Shown here piece after piece: positions 32,399-41,317 of a stretch of 64,000 nt of DNA. Within the stretch, counting starts at the first letter, position 1. Each line of letters opens with the position of its first letter. Below the pieces are notes generated by a model. It did not search any database. It was not told where the DNA came from and was given only the letters and a program-made list of their open reading frames with translations. Made by a program: the position numbers and the translations under genes. Origin of the DNA: Yinghuangia soli (GTDB lineage: Bacteria; Actinomycetota; Actinomycetes; Streptomycetales; Streptomycetaceae); contig NZ_JAKFHA010000041.1 in assembly GCF_021502675.1 (NCBI RefSeq), positions 1-64,000 on the forward strand. The letters are read 5' to 3'.

Positions 32399-35176
32399 TC
32401 AGCCCGCGTCCGGCGGCGGGGGCGTGCCGCCCGCGGGCGGCGTCGCACCGCCGGCCGGAGGCGCCGCCGGGCCGCAGATGATGTTGTCGGCCGCGTCGTA
32501 CTTGGTGTGGAACTGCTCGCGGCGGACTTCCTTGCCGTCCTTGACGAACACCCGCGTCACATCGATCTTGAAGCCGGCCGACGGCCCCTGCGCGACGCAG
32601 CCCGCACCGGTGTCGTTGACCGTCTTCGGCGCCACCGGGTCGTACTTGTTCGAGCTGACCGACTTGATCTGGTCGTACTTCTTGGTGCCCAGCAGGGTGA
32701 CCGTGATCGTCGAGTCGGTGTACGCGGTGTCGATGAACACCGGCTTGCCCGAGTCGTTCTGCCACTTCAGGTCCAGCGACGGCCACGCCACGGTCGCCTC
32801 GCGGCCGGCCGGGTAGCGGTCGATCCAGAAGCTGTGCGGCTTGTGCATCACGTCCTTGAGGCCCGCGAAGAACACCGCGTTGAACATCGTGGTGGCGACC
32901 TGCGAGACGCCGCCGCCGAAGTCGGTCTGGAAGCGCCCGTTGTTGATGATGGTGCCCTTGGCAAACCCGTTCTCCGCGGTGCGCTCGCCGACCGTCTTGT
33001 TGAGCGACCACGTCTCGCCGGGCATCACGATGCCGCCGTCGATGAGGTCCGCGGCCCGGTGGATGTTGGTGAGCCGGTACGCCGCGTACGGGTAGTTCGT
33101 GGTGTACGTCGCCATCACCTCGGTGATGCCGAGCGCCTCGGCCTTCGCCGTGGTGAACTCCGGGTCGACCGGGCCGAGCGTGACCGCCGCGGTGCGCGCC
33201 GCACCGGTCTTGGTGAGCACGCCGAGCAGCGCCTGCGCGGCGTTCGTGCCCGAGACGCCCTGGCCCGGCTTGTGCGCGACGACCACGACCTTGCCGTTCT
33301 CCACCTTGAACGTCGCGTCGACCGGCTTCTGGCCGACCGCCGAGAAGGTGTTGCCGAGCGCCTCCTGCAGACCCGCGGTATCGATCTTCGGGGTCAGCTT
33401 GCCGTTGGCGTCCGGCTCCATCGACAGGTACTTGGCCAGCGTGGCCGGCTCCAGCTTCAGGCTCGCCTTGCCGGCCGTCAGCGTGACCGGGCCGGACATC
33501 GCCGGGCCCGCGAACTCGCGCATCGCGCGGTCCACTTCCTCCTGGGTGACCTTCGGCTTGGACAGCTTGGTGGGCAGCACGACCGGACCGCTGCGGGCCA
33601 GGTACGCGTCGCGCACCGCGGCCACCGCGGCCGGGGTGTCCAGCACCTGCACGGACTGCGGGGCGATCGCGGCGGCCTTGCCGCCCGCGAACGAGATGCC
33701 GCCCTCGCGCTGCTGCTCGCCCGCGTCCGCGGCCAGCTGCTCCAGCGCCGCGGCCAGCTTCGCCGGGTCCTCGATGGTGCGCGGCTTGACCTCGCGGCCG
33801 CCGCCGAACATCGCCGGAATGGACTCGAGCGGGTTCAGGCTGCGCTCGGCGGCCCGGTCCACGGTGCCGCGGGTGTCCAGGATGAGTCCGGCGTTCGGCG
33901 GGTCGAGGGTCAGCTCCTTGTCGCCGAGCTTCACCTTGAACGGGCCGGTGGCGCGCTCGCCCAGGCCGCGCTCCAGGGTGCGGATCGCCTCGCTCTTGGA
34001 CTGGCCGCCGATGTCCACGCCGAGCACCGAGGTGCCGCGCGGGACGCCGCCGCCGGCGTAGGCCAGCGAACCGCCGTACAGCCCGCCGAGCAGTGCGAAG
34101 ACCGCCGCGGACGCGACGATCGCGGTACGCCGGCGCTTGCGCTTGGCCTGCGCGGGGCCGTCCGGGGTCCGGCGGCCCGCCTCCTGGCGGCTGCCGGGCC
34201 CGCCCGGGCCCGCGGTGCCGCCGGCCGGGGTGTCGACGCCGAACTCGTGGTCGTCGACGTCGTCCCAGCCGCGGATGCCCGCGCCGTCGACGTAGCCGCC
34301 GCGCTCGTCGTAGCCGTCGTAGCCCTCGCCGTCCCGGCCCATGGGGGCCTGGCCGCGCAGCACGATCGGCGGGATGGGCCGCGATCCGGGGATCTTGATG
34401 CTGGCCCGGGTGGTCATGGTCTGGTCGCCGTCCTCGCCCGGACCGGCCTCCTGGGTGAAGGCCTCCGAGGACATCGGCGTCTGCAGGTCCGCGGGCGGCC
34501 CGAACGCGCCGATCAGGCTGCGCCGGCCGGCCCGGGTGGGCAGGCCGGAGGCGCCCCGGTCGGCCGCGTCCGCTTCGGCGGGCTGCATGTTCGCGACGGG
34601 GTCGCCGGGGAACGCGGGGGCGCCCGGGGCGACCGGGGCGCCGGACGGGCCCGGGACTCCCGGCGTGCCCGGCTCCGCGGGGAACTGCGGGTCGCGGTAC
34701 GCCGCGGCCGGGAAGTCCGGTGCCGGGAAGTCCGGCGCCGGGAAGTCGGGACCGGGCGCGGGGTCGGCCGGGTAGCCGCCCGCATAGCCGCCGAGGTCGG
34801 GGCCGGAGCCCGGGCCGGGGTAGCCGCCGTCGCCGAAGCCCGGCGCCGCGGAGCCGCCGGGGCCGGGCTCGCCGTAGCCGGACTCGCCGTACTGCGGCAC
34901 GTAGGGAGTGGGCGGCACGCCGGCCGGCGACGGCATCGGGCGCACCGGTTCGTCGTCGAACCACGCGTCGAACTCGGCCGGATCGCGCGGCGGCAGCCGG
35001 TCCGCGGCCGGGCCGGGCCCGCTGCCCGCACCCGCGTCGGACGCCCCGGCCGGGGCGGTCTCGCCCTCGCCCGGGAGGGAGCGGGGCGGCGTCGCCGGCC
35101 GGCTGGGCGGCCGGTCGAAGAAGGGATGACGCTCCTCGGGCGCACCGGAAGGCGTGGGGGGATGGTCGTTGCTCAC
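32399..35176 (-). CDS. VanW-family protein with peptidoglycan-binding (YoaR-like) domains
   Basis: A 925-residue envelope protein. GTG 35176 has GGAGAG about 11 nt upstream. Residues 1-350 are a Pro/Gly/Asp/Tyr-rich cytoplasmic region with short Gly-Tyr-Pro and DFPAP repeats. A membrane helix at about 353-375 (IVASAAVFALLGGLYGGSLAY) is followed by two PG_binding_4-like domains (about 380-660: GTSVLGVDIGG, VKLGDKELTLDP). The VanW domain is at about 700-850 (MPGETWSLNKTVGERT, GGGVSQVATTMFNAVFF, HSFWIDRYPAGREATV). VanW proteins are linked to glycopeptide-resistance clusters but are widespread in actinomycetes; function is not established. Confidence 0.88.
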   Translation of the reverse strand: MSNDHPPTPSGAPEERHPFFDRPPSRPATPPRSLPGEGETAPAGASDAGAGSGPGPAADRLPPRDPAEFDAWFDDEPVRPMPSPAGVPPTPYVPQYGESGYGEPGPGGSAAPGFGDGGYPGPGSGPDLGGYAGGYPADPAPGPDFPAPDFPAPDFPAAAYRDPQFPAEPGTPGVPGPSGAPVAPGAPAFPGDPVANMQPAEADAADRGASGLPTRAGRRSLIGAFGPPADLQTPMSSEAFTQEAGPGEDGDQTMTTRASIKIPGSRPIPPIVLRGQAPMGRDGEGYDGYDERGGYVDGAGIRGWDDVDDHEFGVDTPAGGTAGPGGPGSRQEAGRRTPDGPAQAKRKRRRTAIVASAAVFALLGGLYGGSLAYAGGGVPRGTSVLGVDIGGQSKSEAIRTLERGLGERATGPFKVKLGDKELTLDPPNAGLILDTRGTVDRAAERSLNPLESIPAMFGGGREVKPRTIEDPAKLAAALEQLAADAGEQQREGGISFAGGKAAAIAPQSVQVLDTPAAVAAVRDAYLARSGPVVLPTKLSKPKVTQEEVDRAMREFAGPAMSGPVTLTAGKASLKLEPATLAKYLSMEPDANGKLTPKIDTAGLQEALGNTFSAVGQKPVDATFKVENGKVVVVAHKPGQGVSGTNAAQALLGVLTKTGAARTAAVTLGPVDPEFTTAKAEALGITEVMATYTTNYPYAAYRLTNIHRAADLIDGGIVMPGETWSLNKTVGERTAENGFAKGTIINNGRFQTDFGGGVSQVATTMFNAVFFAGLKDVMHKPHSFWIDRYPAGREATVAWPSLDLKWQNDSGKPVFIDTAYTDSTITVTLLGTKKYDQIKSVSSNKYDPVAPKTVNDTGAGCVAQGPSAGFKIDVTRVFVKDGKEVRREQFHTKYDAADNIICGPAAPPAGGATPPAGGTPPPPDAG

Positions 35177-35455
35177 GACGAACGAACTCTCCGTTGCGAT
35201 CCTCGACCGCCCCGGAAGGCGGCCACCGACGACCGGTTGCGTCTCACAGCACCCGCCACCGATCGAATGATGATCGTATGCGGCGCGCCGTGCCGGGACG
35301 GAACCGCGTGCCTGACCGGCACACGTGGGGCCTTGGACTGGGAGTACTTGGCCGCTACAAGCGGAGCAACGAATGCGGCGCGCCGGAAGTTACGTTCGCG
35401 CTCCCGGCGGCCGGACCCGGCCCTCACGCCGTCGAGCATGGGCCGGACTGGTCCG

Positions 35456-35851
35456 TCACTTGCCGCTCGAAGGCAGCCTTTCACCCGAAAGAAGTAGCGA
35501 GCTTGCATTGCCGCCCCACGGCTGCATCGCAAGCATGGCACCGACCACCGAGCCGCCCAGCAGGAACACGTACGAGCCGGCTCCGCCGGTGAAGACCCAG
35601 TCCCCCTCGGGCCGCGGAGCCGCTGCGATGTAGAACACGGTGATCAGCCACCCGGCCACCGGCGCGATCGCGCCGGCCTTCGCGCGGGTGAGCATGCCGC
35701 CCGCCGCGAACAGCGCGCCGGCGCCGCCCAGGGCCAGGATCAGCCCGGCGGGCGCGTATGCCGACTGGGCGAACGCACCGACCGCGCCTGCTGCGCAGCC
35801 CAGCACGAACAGACCGACGTATGCCGCGACCCGGCCGACCGTGGAAATCAC
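35456..35851 (-). CDS. DUF6113-type four-helix membrane protein
   Basis: A 131-residue integral membrane protein with four hydrophobic helices at about 7-26, 33-52, 62-80 and 90-110. It has no catalytic motif. It lies 40 bp downstream of mshB on the same strand, and the mshB/DUF6113 pair is common in streptomycetes. GTG 35851 has TAGGGT 6 nt upstream and only a weak AGGG ribosome site, so it may have its own leaderless start in addition to read-through from mshB. Function unknown. Confidence 0.75.
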   Translation of the reverse strand: MISTVGRVAAYVGLFVLGCAAGAVGAFAQSAYAPAGLILALGGAGALFAAGGMLTRAKAGAIAPVAGWLITVFYIAAAPRPEGDWVFTGGAGSYVFLLGGSVVGAMLAMQPWGGNASSLLLSGERLPSSGK

Positions 35852-35857
35852 TGATGC

Positions 35858-35863
35858 ACCCTA
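35858..35863 (-). promoter_or_regulatory. Putative -10 (TAGGGT) of a leaderless DUF6113 transcript
   Basis: TAGGGT on the minus strand ends 6 nt before GTG 35851. Confidence 0.35.
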
Positions 35864-35891
35864 ACCCGGCGCCGCCCGGCCTGTGGCCGGG

Positions 35892-36785
35892 TCACCCGCG
35901 AAGGCCCGCGAACAGGTCGTTCTCGCGGCCGTCCGGACCGGCCGGACCGGGCTCGCCCTTGACCTGGCGGTAGTGCTCGACCGTCATGATCGACTGCCCG
36001 ACGTTGTTGGACAGCGCGAAGAAGGCGTCCTCGGTGTTGACCTGGGTCGGGTACGCGCGCAGCGCCTCGACCTTGGCGTCGAAGTACTCCCCCGCCTCGA
36101 CCGCGGCGGTCACCAGGGCGTCGTCCACCACGAACGGCAGGTCGTCGACCTCCACATTCTCGAACGGCAGCTCCTGGCCCGCCTCCTTCATGCGCTCGAA
36201 CCCGGCGGCGACCACGGAGCGCGGCATCGCGTTCCAGTAGATCTTGGCGACCTCCCACGGCTCGCCCGCGCCGTACGCCGGGTCGGCGGCCAGCTCCGCG
36301 GCCCGCATCGCGACGCGGTGCGCCTGGATGTGGTCCGGGTGGCCGTAGCCGCCGATCTCGTCATAGGTGACCAGCACCTGCGGGCGCACCTCGCGGACGA
36401 CCGGGACCAGGTGGCCGGCCGCCTCGTCGACGTCGGCCTGCCAGAAGGAGTCGGGGCGCTCGTTGGGCGGCGTGCCCATCATCCCGGAGTCCCGGTAGCG
36501 GCCCGGGCCGCCCAAGTAGCGCTGGTCGCCGACGCCGAGCGCCTTCATCGAGTCGGCCAGCTCCGTCATGCGGTGCGGGCCGAGCGCGTCCTCGCGGTCG
36601 GCGGCCAGGTGCGCGAGCTCGGGCACCAGGATCTCGCCCTCTTCGCCGAGCGTGCAGGTCACCAGGGTGACGTGGACGCCCTCGGCCGCGTAGCGGGCCA
36701 TGCTGGCGCCGTTGTTGATCACTTCGTCGTCCGGGTGGGCGTGCACGAGCAGCAGGCTGAGCGGAGTCGCGGGCGCATCGGTCAT
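35892..36785 (-). CDS. mshB: Mycothiol deacetylase MshB (GlcNAc-Ins deacetylase)
   Basis: A 297-residue LmbE-type zinc deacetylase that converts GlcNAc-inositol to GlcN-inositol in mycothiol synthesis. Zinc-site residues are His17 and Asp20 in HAHPDDE (15-21) and His in the [14 protein letters not shown] segment (about 150-163). [15 protein letters not shown] and YWNAMPRSV are MshB-specific. The length matches mycobacterial MshB (303). ATG 36785 has no strong ribosome site; TACGCT 7 nt upstream suggests a leaderless message. DUF6113 follows 40 bp downstream. Confidence 0.92.
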   Translation of the reverse strand: MTDAPATPLSLLLVHAHPDDEVINNGASMARYAAEGVHVTLVTCTLGEEGEILVPELAHLAADREDALGPHRMTELADSMKALGVGDQRYLGGPGRYRDSGMMGTPPNERPDSFWQADVDEAAGHLVPVVREVRPQVLVTYDEIGGYGHPDHIQAHRVAMRAAELAADPAYGAGEPWEVAKIYWNAMPRSVVAAGFERMKEAGQELPFENVEVDDLPFVVDDALVTAAVEAGEYFDAKVEALRAYPTQVNTEDAFFALSNNVGQSIMTVEHYRQVKGEPGPAGPDGRENDLFAGLRG

Positions 36786-36792
36786 GCCCGCC

Positions 36793-36798
36793 AGCGTA
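36793..36798 (-). promoter_or_regulatory. Putative -10 (TACGCT) of a leaderless mshB transcript
   Basis: TACGCT on the minus strand ends 7 nt before ATG 36785. Confidence 0.4.
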
Positions 36799-36861
36799 CG
36801 TGCCGGTTCCGACACCCGCCGGAGCGCGGGGTGCGCGCCGGGCCCGGGCCCGGGAGCGCGG

Positions 36862-37518
36862 TCAGGGCCGGCGGTGCACGAACACGCCGTACTCACCGTC
36901 CGGGTCCCACGGCTCGCGGTCCCAGCCGGCGAACGCGCCGACGGGTTCGAGGCCGGCCGCCGCGCAGGCGGCCTCGTAGTCCGCGGCGGGCACCTTCGTC
37001 CCGCTCTCGCCGCCGTCCAGCGCGAAGCCCGCGACGACCAGCCCGCCGCCCGGCCGCACGCACGCGGCGAGGGTGGCGACGGCCTGCTTCTCGGTGCCCG
37101 GGGTCAGGTAGACCATGACGTTCCCGGCCGCGACCGCCAGGTCGAACGTGCCCGCGCCGCCGACCTCGGCGGGGTCGAGCACGGCCAGGTCGCCGAGCAC
37201 CCAGTCCAGCTCCGGGGCCGCGGCGCGGGCCTCGCCGAGCATCGACGCGTCGATGTCGGTGCCGACCGTGCGGTGCCCGAGCCGGGCCAGTTCGACCGCG
37301 ACGCGGCCGGTGCCGCAGCCGGCATCCAGCACGCGCGCGCCGCGCGGCAGCAGAGCGTCGCAGAACCGCGCTTCGCCGTGCAGGTCCCGGCCCTGCGCGG
37401 CCAGTTCGCGGAAGCGAGCGGCGTACGCCGGGCCGCGGGTGCCGCCGGTGACCGCCAGCCAACGGTTCGCCGGCGTCTCGGCGGGAGTGCCGTCGGGTGC
37501 GTGATCGTTCGAGGCCAT
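36862..37518 (-). CDS. Class I SAM-dependent methyltransferase
   Basis: A 218-residue cytoplasmic methyltransferase with motif [12 protein letters not shown] (about 63-73), motif [13 protein letters not shown] (about 83-93) and a motif IV-like [14 protein letters not shown] (about 125-138). The C-terminal YGVFVHRRP is typical of streptomycete proteins near mshB. The substrate is not assigned. ATG 37518 lacks a Shine-Dalgarno; TACCGT 6 nt upstream fits a leaderless start. It lies 76 bp upstream of mshB on the same strand, with a palindromic GC stretch between them. Confidence 0.8.
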   Translation of the reverse strand: MASNDHAPDGTPAETPANRWLAVTGGTRGPAYAARFRELAAQGRDLHGEARFCDALLPRGARVLDAGCGTGRVAVELARLGHRTVGTDIDASMLGEARAAAPELDWVLGDLAVLDPAEVGGAGTFDLAVAAGNVMVYLTPGTEKQAVATLAACVRPGGGLVVAGFALDGGESGTKVPAADYEAACAAAGLEPVGAFAGWDREPWDPDGEYGVFVHRRP

Positions 37519-37524
37519 GCCGCC

Positions 37525-37530
37525 ACGGTA
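37525..37530 (-). promoter_or_regulatory. Putative -10 (TACCGT) of a leaderless transcript
   Basis: TACCGT on the minus strand ends 6 nt before ATG 37518. Confidence 0.4.
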
Positions 37531-37584
37531 CGGCGCGCCCGCCAGACGACGGCGGGCACCTCGCGAACGCGCGGGCGCCCGGGG

Positions 37585-37779
37585 TCAGAAATGGATGCCG
37601 TTGACGATGCCGGCGAAGCTCGTGCCCGCTTCCTGGATGGACGGGGCCAGCGACGTGCCGGACAAGTAGAAGCCGAGCAGGGCGCACACGATGGCATGCA
37701 TCGGGCGCAGCCCGGCCTTGCGGAGCAGAAAGACGACCGTGACACCGAGGAGCATCACGACGGAGACCGAGACCGCCAT
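37585..37779 (-). CDS. Small two-helix membrane protein
   Basis: A 64-residue protein with a strong ribosome site (GGGAGG, 9 nt before the ATG). Two hydrophobic helices lie at about 2-20 (VSVVMLLGVTVVFLLRK) and 27-45 (HAIVCALLGFYLSGT), separated by a basic RKAGLRP loop. The C-terminal 18 residues (APSIQEAGTSFAGIVNGI) could form an amphipathic helix. I recall similar small membrane proteins in streptomycetes but no function. The 160-bp region upstream is AT-rich for this genome and is shared with the divergent S9 peptidase gene. Confidence 0.72.
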   Translation of the reverse strand: MAVSVSVVMLLGVTVVFLLRKAGLRPMHAIVCALLGFYLSGTSLAPSIQEAGTSFAGIVNGIHF

Positions 37780-37930
37780 GGCCGCGTACCTCCCAAAGGG
37801 GTGCGATGGAAAGAAACCCCGTTAACAACGAATCAATCTCAGACACGATGCGTATTGCAACGCGTACGGTCCGAAATCACCCGTTCAGCGGCAGCCGATC
37901 AAGTCCCGGGTAGGCCGTTCCGGTCACCCG

Positions 37931-37936
37931 TAGGCT
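37931..37936 (+). promoter_or_regulatory. Putative -10 (TAGGCT) of a leaderless transcript
   Basis: TAGGCT ends 6 nt before ATG 37943, which has no Shine-Dalgarno. Confidence 0.45.
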
Positions 37937-37942
37937 GAGCAC

Positions 37943-40078
37943 ATGCGTTCGGAGATCACCTTTCCCCGGCAACATGCCCGCACCCAGCGCTTCACGCTTG
38001 GGGTCCCCCGCGCCTTCACCATCACCGGAGGCGCCGGCGGCTCGGGCACCACTGTCCTGTTCCTGCGCTCGCGGTCCGGCGACGACCGCACCACATGCCT
38101 GTGGGCGTACGAACCCGGCTCCGGCGAGCGGATCGTGGCCGATCCCGCCGTCCTCCTCGGCGGCGCCGAGGAGCACCTGTCCGCCGAGGAGCGGGCCCGC
38201 CGCGAGCGCAGCCGCGAGGGTTCGGCCGGCGTCGTCGGGTACGCGGTCGACAAGGCCGGCACCGTCGCCGCCTTCACGCTGTCCGGCCGGCTGTTCGCCG
38301 CCGACCTGGCGGCCGGCACGGTCGCCGAACTCGACACCCCGGGGCCGGTCATCGACCCGCGCCCGGCGCCCGACGGCCGGCTGATCGCGTACACCGCCGG
38401 CGGCGAACTGCGCGTGATCGGCACCGACGGCACCGGCGACCGCGCACTGGCCACCCCGGAGAACCCGGAAATCACCTGGGGCGTGGCCGAGTTCATCGCC
38501 GCCGAGGAGATGCAGCGGTTCCGCGGCTATTGGTGGTCCCCGGACGGCACCGCACTCATCGCGGCGCGCGTGGACAACGCACCGGTGGACCGCTGGTGGA
38601 TCGCCGACCCGGCGAACCCGGCGTCGGCACCGCAGGAGATCGCCTACCCGGCGGCCGGCACCCCCAACGCCGACGTGACGCTGTTCGCCTTCGCCGCCGC
38701 CTCCGGCGACCGCACCGAACTGACCTGGGACCGCAAGGAATTCCCGTACGTCGTCAACGTCTCCTGGAGCGCGTCGGGCGCCCCGCTGCTGGTCGTCCAG
38801 ACCCGCGACCAGCGCACCGAGCGCGTGCTGACCGCGAACACCGCCACCGGCGAGACCGCCGAACAGCACACCTCGCAGGACCCGGTCTGGCACGACATCA
38901 TCCCCGGTGCGCCGGCCTGGACCCCGAACGGCACCCTGCTCCGCGTCGAGGACGCCGACGGCGCCCGCCGCGTCTCCGTCGACGGCCGCGCCCTCACCGA
39001 CGCGCAGCTGCACATCCGCTCGGTCGTCGACATCACCGCCACCGACGTCCTGGTCACCGCCTCCGCCGGAACCGCGGCCGAGGACCCGGAGACCGGCGAG
39101 ATCCACGTCTACCGCGTGACCGCGGACGGCGCCGAGCGCGTCTCCACCACGCCCGGCGTCCACAACGCGATCCGCTCCGGCGCCACGACGATCCTGGTGT
39201 CGTCCTCCCTCGACCGCTTCGGCCCGAAGGTGACGGTCCTTCAGGACGGTGCCGTGGTGGGCGAGATCGCGTCGTACGCGGAGACCCCGGTGCTCACCGC
39301 AGAGGTCGAGCTGACCACCGCGGGCCCCAACCGCATCCCCTGCGCCATCCTCCTGCCCAGCGGCTTCGACCCGACCTCGGGCGAGAAGCTGCCGGTCCTC
39401 ATGGACCCGTACGGCGGCCCGCACGGCCAGCGCGTGGTGGCGGCCCGCAACCCGCACCTCACCTCGCAGTGGTTCGCCGACCAGGGCTTCGCGGTGATCG
39501 TCGCGGACGGCCGCGGCACCCCGCACTACTCCCCGGAGTGGGAGAAGGCGATCGTGGACGACTTCGCGGGCGCCACCCTCGACGACCAGATCGAGGCGCT
39601 CCAGTCCCTCGCCGTGGACCGCTCGTACCTGGACCTGACCCGGGTCGGCATCCGCGGCTGGTCGTACGGCGGCTACCTCGCCGCCCTGGCGATCCTCCGC
39701 CGCCCCGACGTCTTCCACGCGGGCGTCTCGGGCGCCCCGGTCACCGACTGGCACCTGTACGACACCCACTACACCGAGCGCTACCTCGGCCACCCCGCCG
39801 AGCAGCCCGAGGTCTACAAGGCCAACTCCCTCTGCCTGGGCGGCGAGTTGGGCGAGGCAGCGGAGCAGGTCAACCCGCTCATGATCATCCACGGCCTCGC
39901 CGACGACAACGTCGTCGCGGCGCACACCCTGCGCCTCAGCTCGGCCCTCCTCGCCGCAGGCCGCCCCCACGAGGTCCTGCCCCTGTCGGGCGTCACCCAC
40001 ATGACCCCCCAGGAAGAAGTCGCCGAGAACCTCCTGCTCCTGCAGGTCGACTTCCTCAAGCGCTCCCTGACCGCCTGA
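37943..40078 (+). CDS. S9 family prolyl oligopeptidase (dipeptidyl peptidase IV-like)
   Basis: A 711-residue cytoplasmic serine peptidase; no signal peptide. Residues about 30-450 form a DPP-IV beta-propeller, with the Glu-Glu aminopeptidase motif in AEFIAAEEMQRFRGYWWSPDG (about 187-207). The C-terminal alpha/beta-hydrolase domain has Ser574 in GWSYGGY, Asp654 in HGLADDNV and His686 in VTHMTP. These identify an Xaa-Pro-type dipeptidyl peptidase. It could process peptides brought in by the neighbouring oligopeptide transporters, but that is only positional inference. A 12-bp hairpin follows. Confidence 0.9.
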   Translation: MRSEITFPRQHARTQRFTLGVPRAFTITGGAGGSGTTVLFLRSRSGDDRTTCLWAYEPGSGERIVADPAVLLGGAEEHLSAEERARRERSREGSAGVVGYAVDKAGTVAAFTLSGRLFAADLAAGTVAELDTPGPVIDPRPAPDGRLIAYTAGGELRVIGTDGTGDRALATPENPEITWGVAEFIAAEEMQRFRGYWWSPDGTALIAARVDNAPVDRWWIADPANPASAPQEIAYPAAGTPNADVTLFAFAAASGDRTELTWDRKEFPYVVNVSWSASGAPLLVVQTRDQRTERVLTANTATGETAEQHTSQDPVWHDIIPGAPAWTPNGTLLRVEDADGARRVSVDGRALTDAQLHIRSVVDITATDVLVTASAGTAAEDPETGEIHVYRVTADGAERVSTTPGVHNAIRSGATTILVSSSLDRFGPKVTVLQDGAVVGEIASYAETPVLTAEVELTTAGPNRIPCAILLPSGFDPTSGEKLPVLMDPYGGPHGQRVVAARNPHLTSQWFADQGFAVIVADGRGTPHYSPEWEKAIVDDFAGATLDDQIEALQSLAVDRSYLDLTRVGIRGWSYGGYLAALAILRRPDVFHAGVSGAPVTDWHLYDTHYTERYLGHPAEQPEVYKANSLCLGGELGEAAEQVNPLMIIHGLADDNVVAAHTLRLSSALLAAGRPHEVLPLSGVTHMTPQEEVAENLLLLQVDFLKRSLTA

Positions 40079-40096
40079 GCGACGCGCTGGTCGGGT

Positions 40097-40122
40097 CCGG
40101 CGCCACCAAGTGGTGGCGCCGG
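40097..40122. terminator. Perfect 12-bp hairpin between convergent genes
   Basis: Arms CCGGCGCCACCA (40097-40108) and TGGTGGCGCCGG (40111-40122), 18 bp past the S9 peptidase stop and 10 bp from the facing methyltransferase stop. Confidence 0.7.
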
Positions 40123-40132
40123 GCCTGTCGCA

Positions 40133-41317
40133 CTACCCGTGGTCAGCCGGTGCGGCAAGAAGCGGTTTCCCGGGATGGTCCAGCCACACGTACTGACCGG
40201 TCGGACGCACCTCGACGCCGAAGCGGGTCCGCGCCGGGGCACCCGCCTCCAGCCACCACGCCAGTGCGGCCCCGGCTTCGTGGAGTAGGTCCCGCGGACC
40301 AAACGCGGCAGCCTCGTACGTCGCAGCACCGGGAACGCAATCGACACACGCCCATGACCGGTCGTCGGCGGCAACGAGCCACACCGTGAACGTTCCGGTC
40401 GAAGCATCAGGCGCATCGGGCGTGCCGAGGCTGCGCCGGACTCCGGGCAGCATCAGCCCGGCCGCGAACGCGGCGTCGGGATTGTCGACCAGCAGACGCG
40501 GGTCCCAGTCGACCGTCCGCTCACTGTCCGGCTCCTCGTCGCCGACGGCGGCCATCACCCGGGGAGAGAGCCCCTGGCCGCGTTCCCACATGAACGCGGC
40601 GTCGCCGATCACGCGTCCGGACGCTGCGGACCCGTCAGCGTCCCCGGTCACGGCAAGGTCGAGCAGGACGCCGTTATAGAGCGTGGTCCCGTACGGGGTG
40701 ACGATCCGCCCGCCGGGACGCGTCTGCTCCAGCCACGCGGGCGGGATCGAGCGGACCGCGCAGGTGGACAGCAACCGGTCGTACGGCGCGAGCTCGGCGG
40801 CGCCCAACGTCCCGTCCCCGACGTACAGGTGCGGGCGGAGTCCGGCGCTCTCCAACGCGGCGCGGGCACCGGCTGCAACGTGCGGATCGAGTTCCACGCT
40901 GGCGACCGCGCCATCGCCGAGCCGGGCCGCCAGCAGGGCGGCGGTGATCCCGACGCCGGTCCCGATCTCCAGGACGCGGTGCCCCGGGCGGACTTGAAGG
41001 GCCGCCAGCATCCCCGCGACCATGCGCGGCATGCTCGCACTGCTGGTCGGCTGCAACGCCCATGCCGCCTCCGGCCCCTCGGCGACCTGGGTGACGAGAT
41101 GGATGTCGGTGTACACCGACTCACGCCATCGCCGCGGGTCGTCGCCGCGGTCCAGACGCCGGTAGCCGTCGTGCTCCGGCACCCAGACCCGGGCCGGGAT
41201 GTACGCCTCGCGGTCCACCGACCGCCACGCGGCCAGCCAGTCGGGCACGAGGTAGCCGTCCCGGATCAACTCGCCGGCGAGGCGTTCGGCGGCGGACATC
41301 CCCTCAGGCTCGGTCAC
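40133..41317 (-). CDS. PCMT-family (protein-L-isoaspartate O-methyltransferase-like) methyltransferase
   Basis: A 394-residue methyltransferase of the streptomycete PCMT-like group. The N-terminus ERLAGELIRDGYLV ... VDREAYIP is PCMT-like. QPTSSASMPRMVAGML (about 95-110) is the PCMT substrate-binding signature, motif I VLEIGTGVGITAALLA is at about 119-134, then YDRLLSTCAVRSIPPAW and RPGGRIVTPYGT. A 190-residue C-terminal extension follows, as in RiPP-associated PCMT proteins (FxLD, graspetide and imiditide systems). The GTG start overlaps the stop of a proline-rich 38-codon ORF by 4 bp, so the pair is translationally coupled. No ATP-grasp or lanthipeptide enzyme lies nearby. Confidence 0.82.
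   Translation of the reverse strand: MTEPEGMSAAERLAGELIRDGYLVPDWLAAWRSVDREAYIPARVWVPEHDGYRRLDRGDDPRRWRESVYTDIHLVTQVAEGPEAAWALQPTSSASMPRMVAGMLAALQVRPGHRVLEIGTGVGITAALLAARLGDGAVASVELDPHVAAGARAALESAGLRPHLYVGDGTLGAAELAPYDRLLSTCAVRSIPPAWLEQTRPGGRIVTPYGTTLYNGVLLDLAVTGDADGSAASGRVIGDAAFMWERGQGLSPRVMAAVGDEEPDSERTVDWDPRLLVDNPDAAFAAGLMLPGVRRSLGTPDAPDASTGTFTVWLVAADDRSWACVDCVPGAATYEAAAFGPRDLLHEAGAALAWWLEAGAPARTRFGVEVRPTGQYVWLDHPGKPLLAAPADHG

Noticed and set aside
32336-35497. 1053-codon plus-strand open frame opposite the VanW gene
   Set aside because: It is the antisense of a well-supported gene, is very rich in Arg, Gly and Val, and has no ribosome site or domain.
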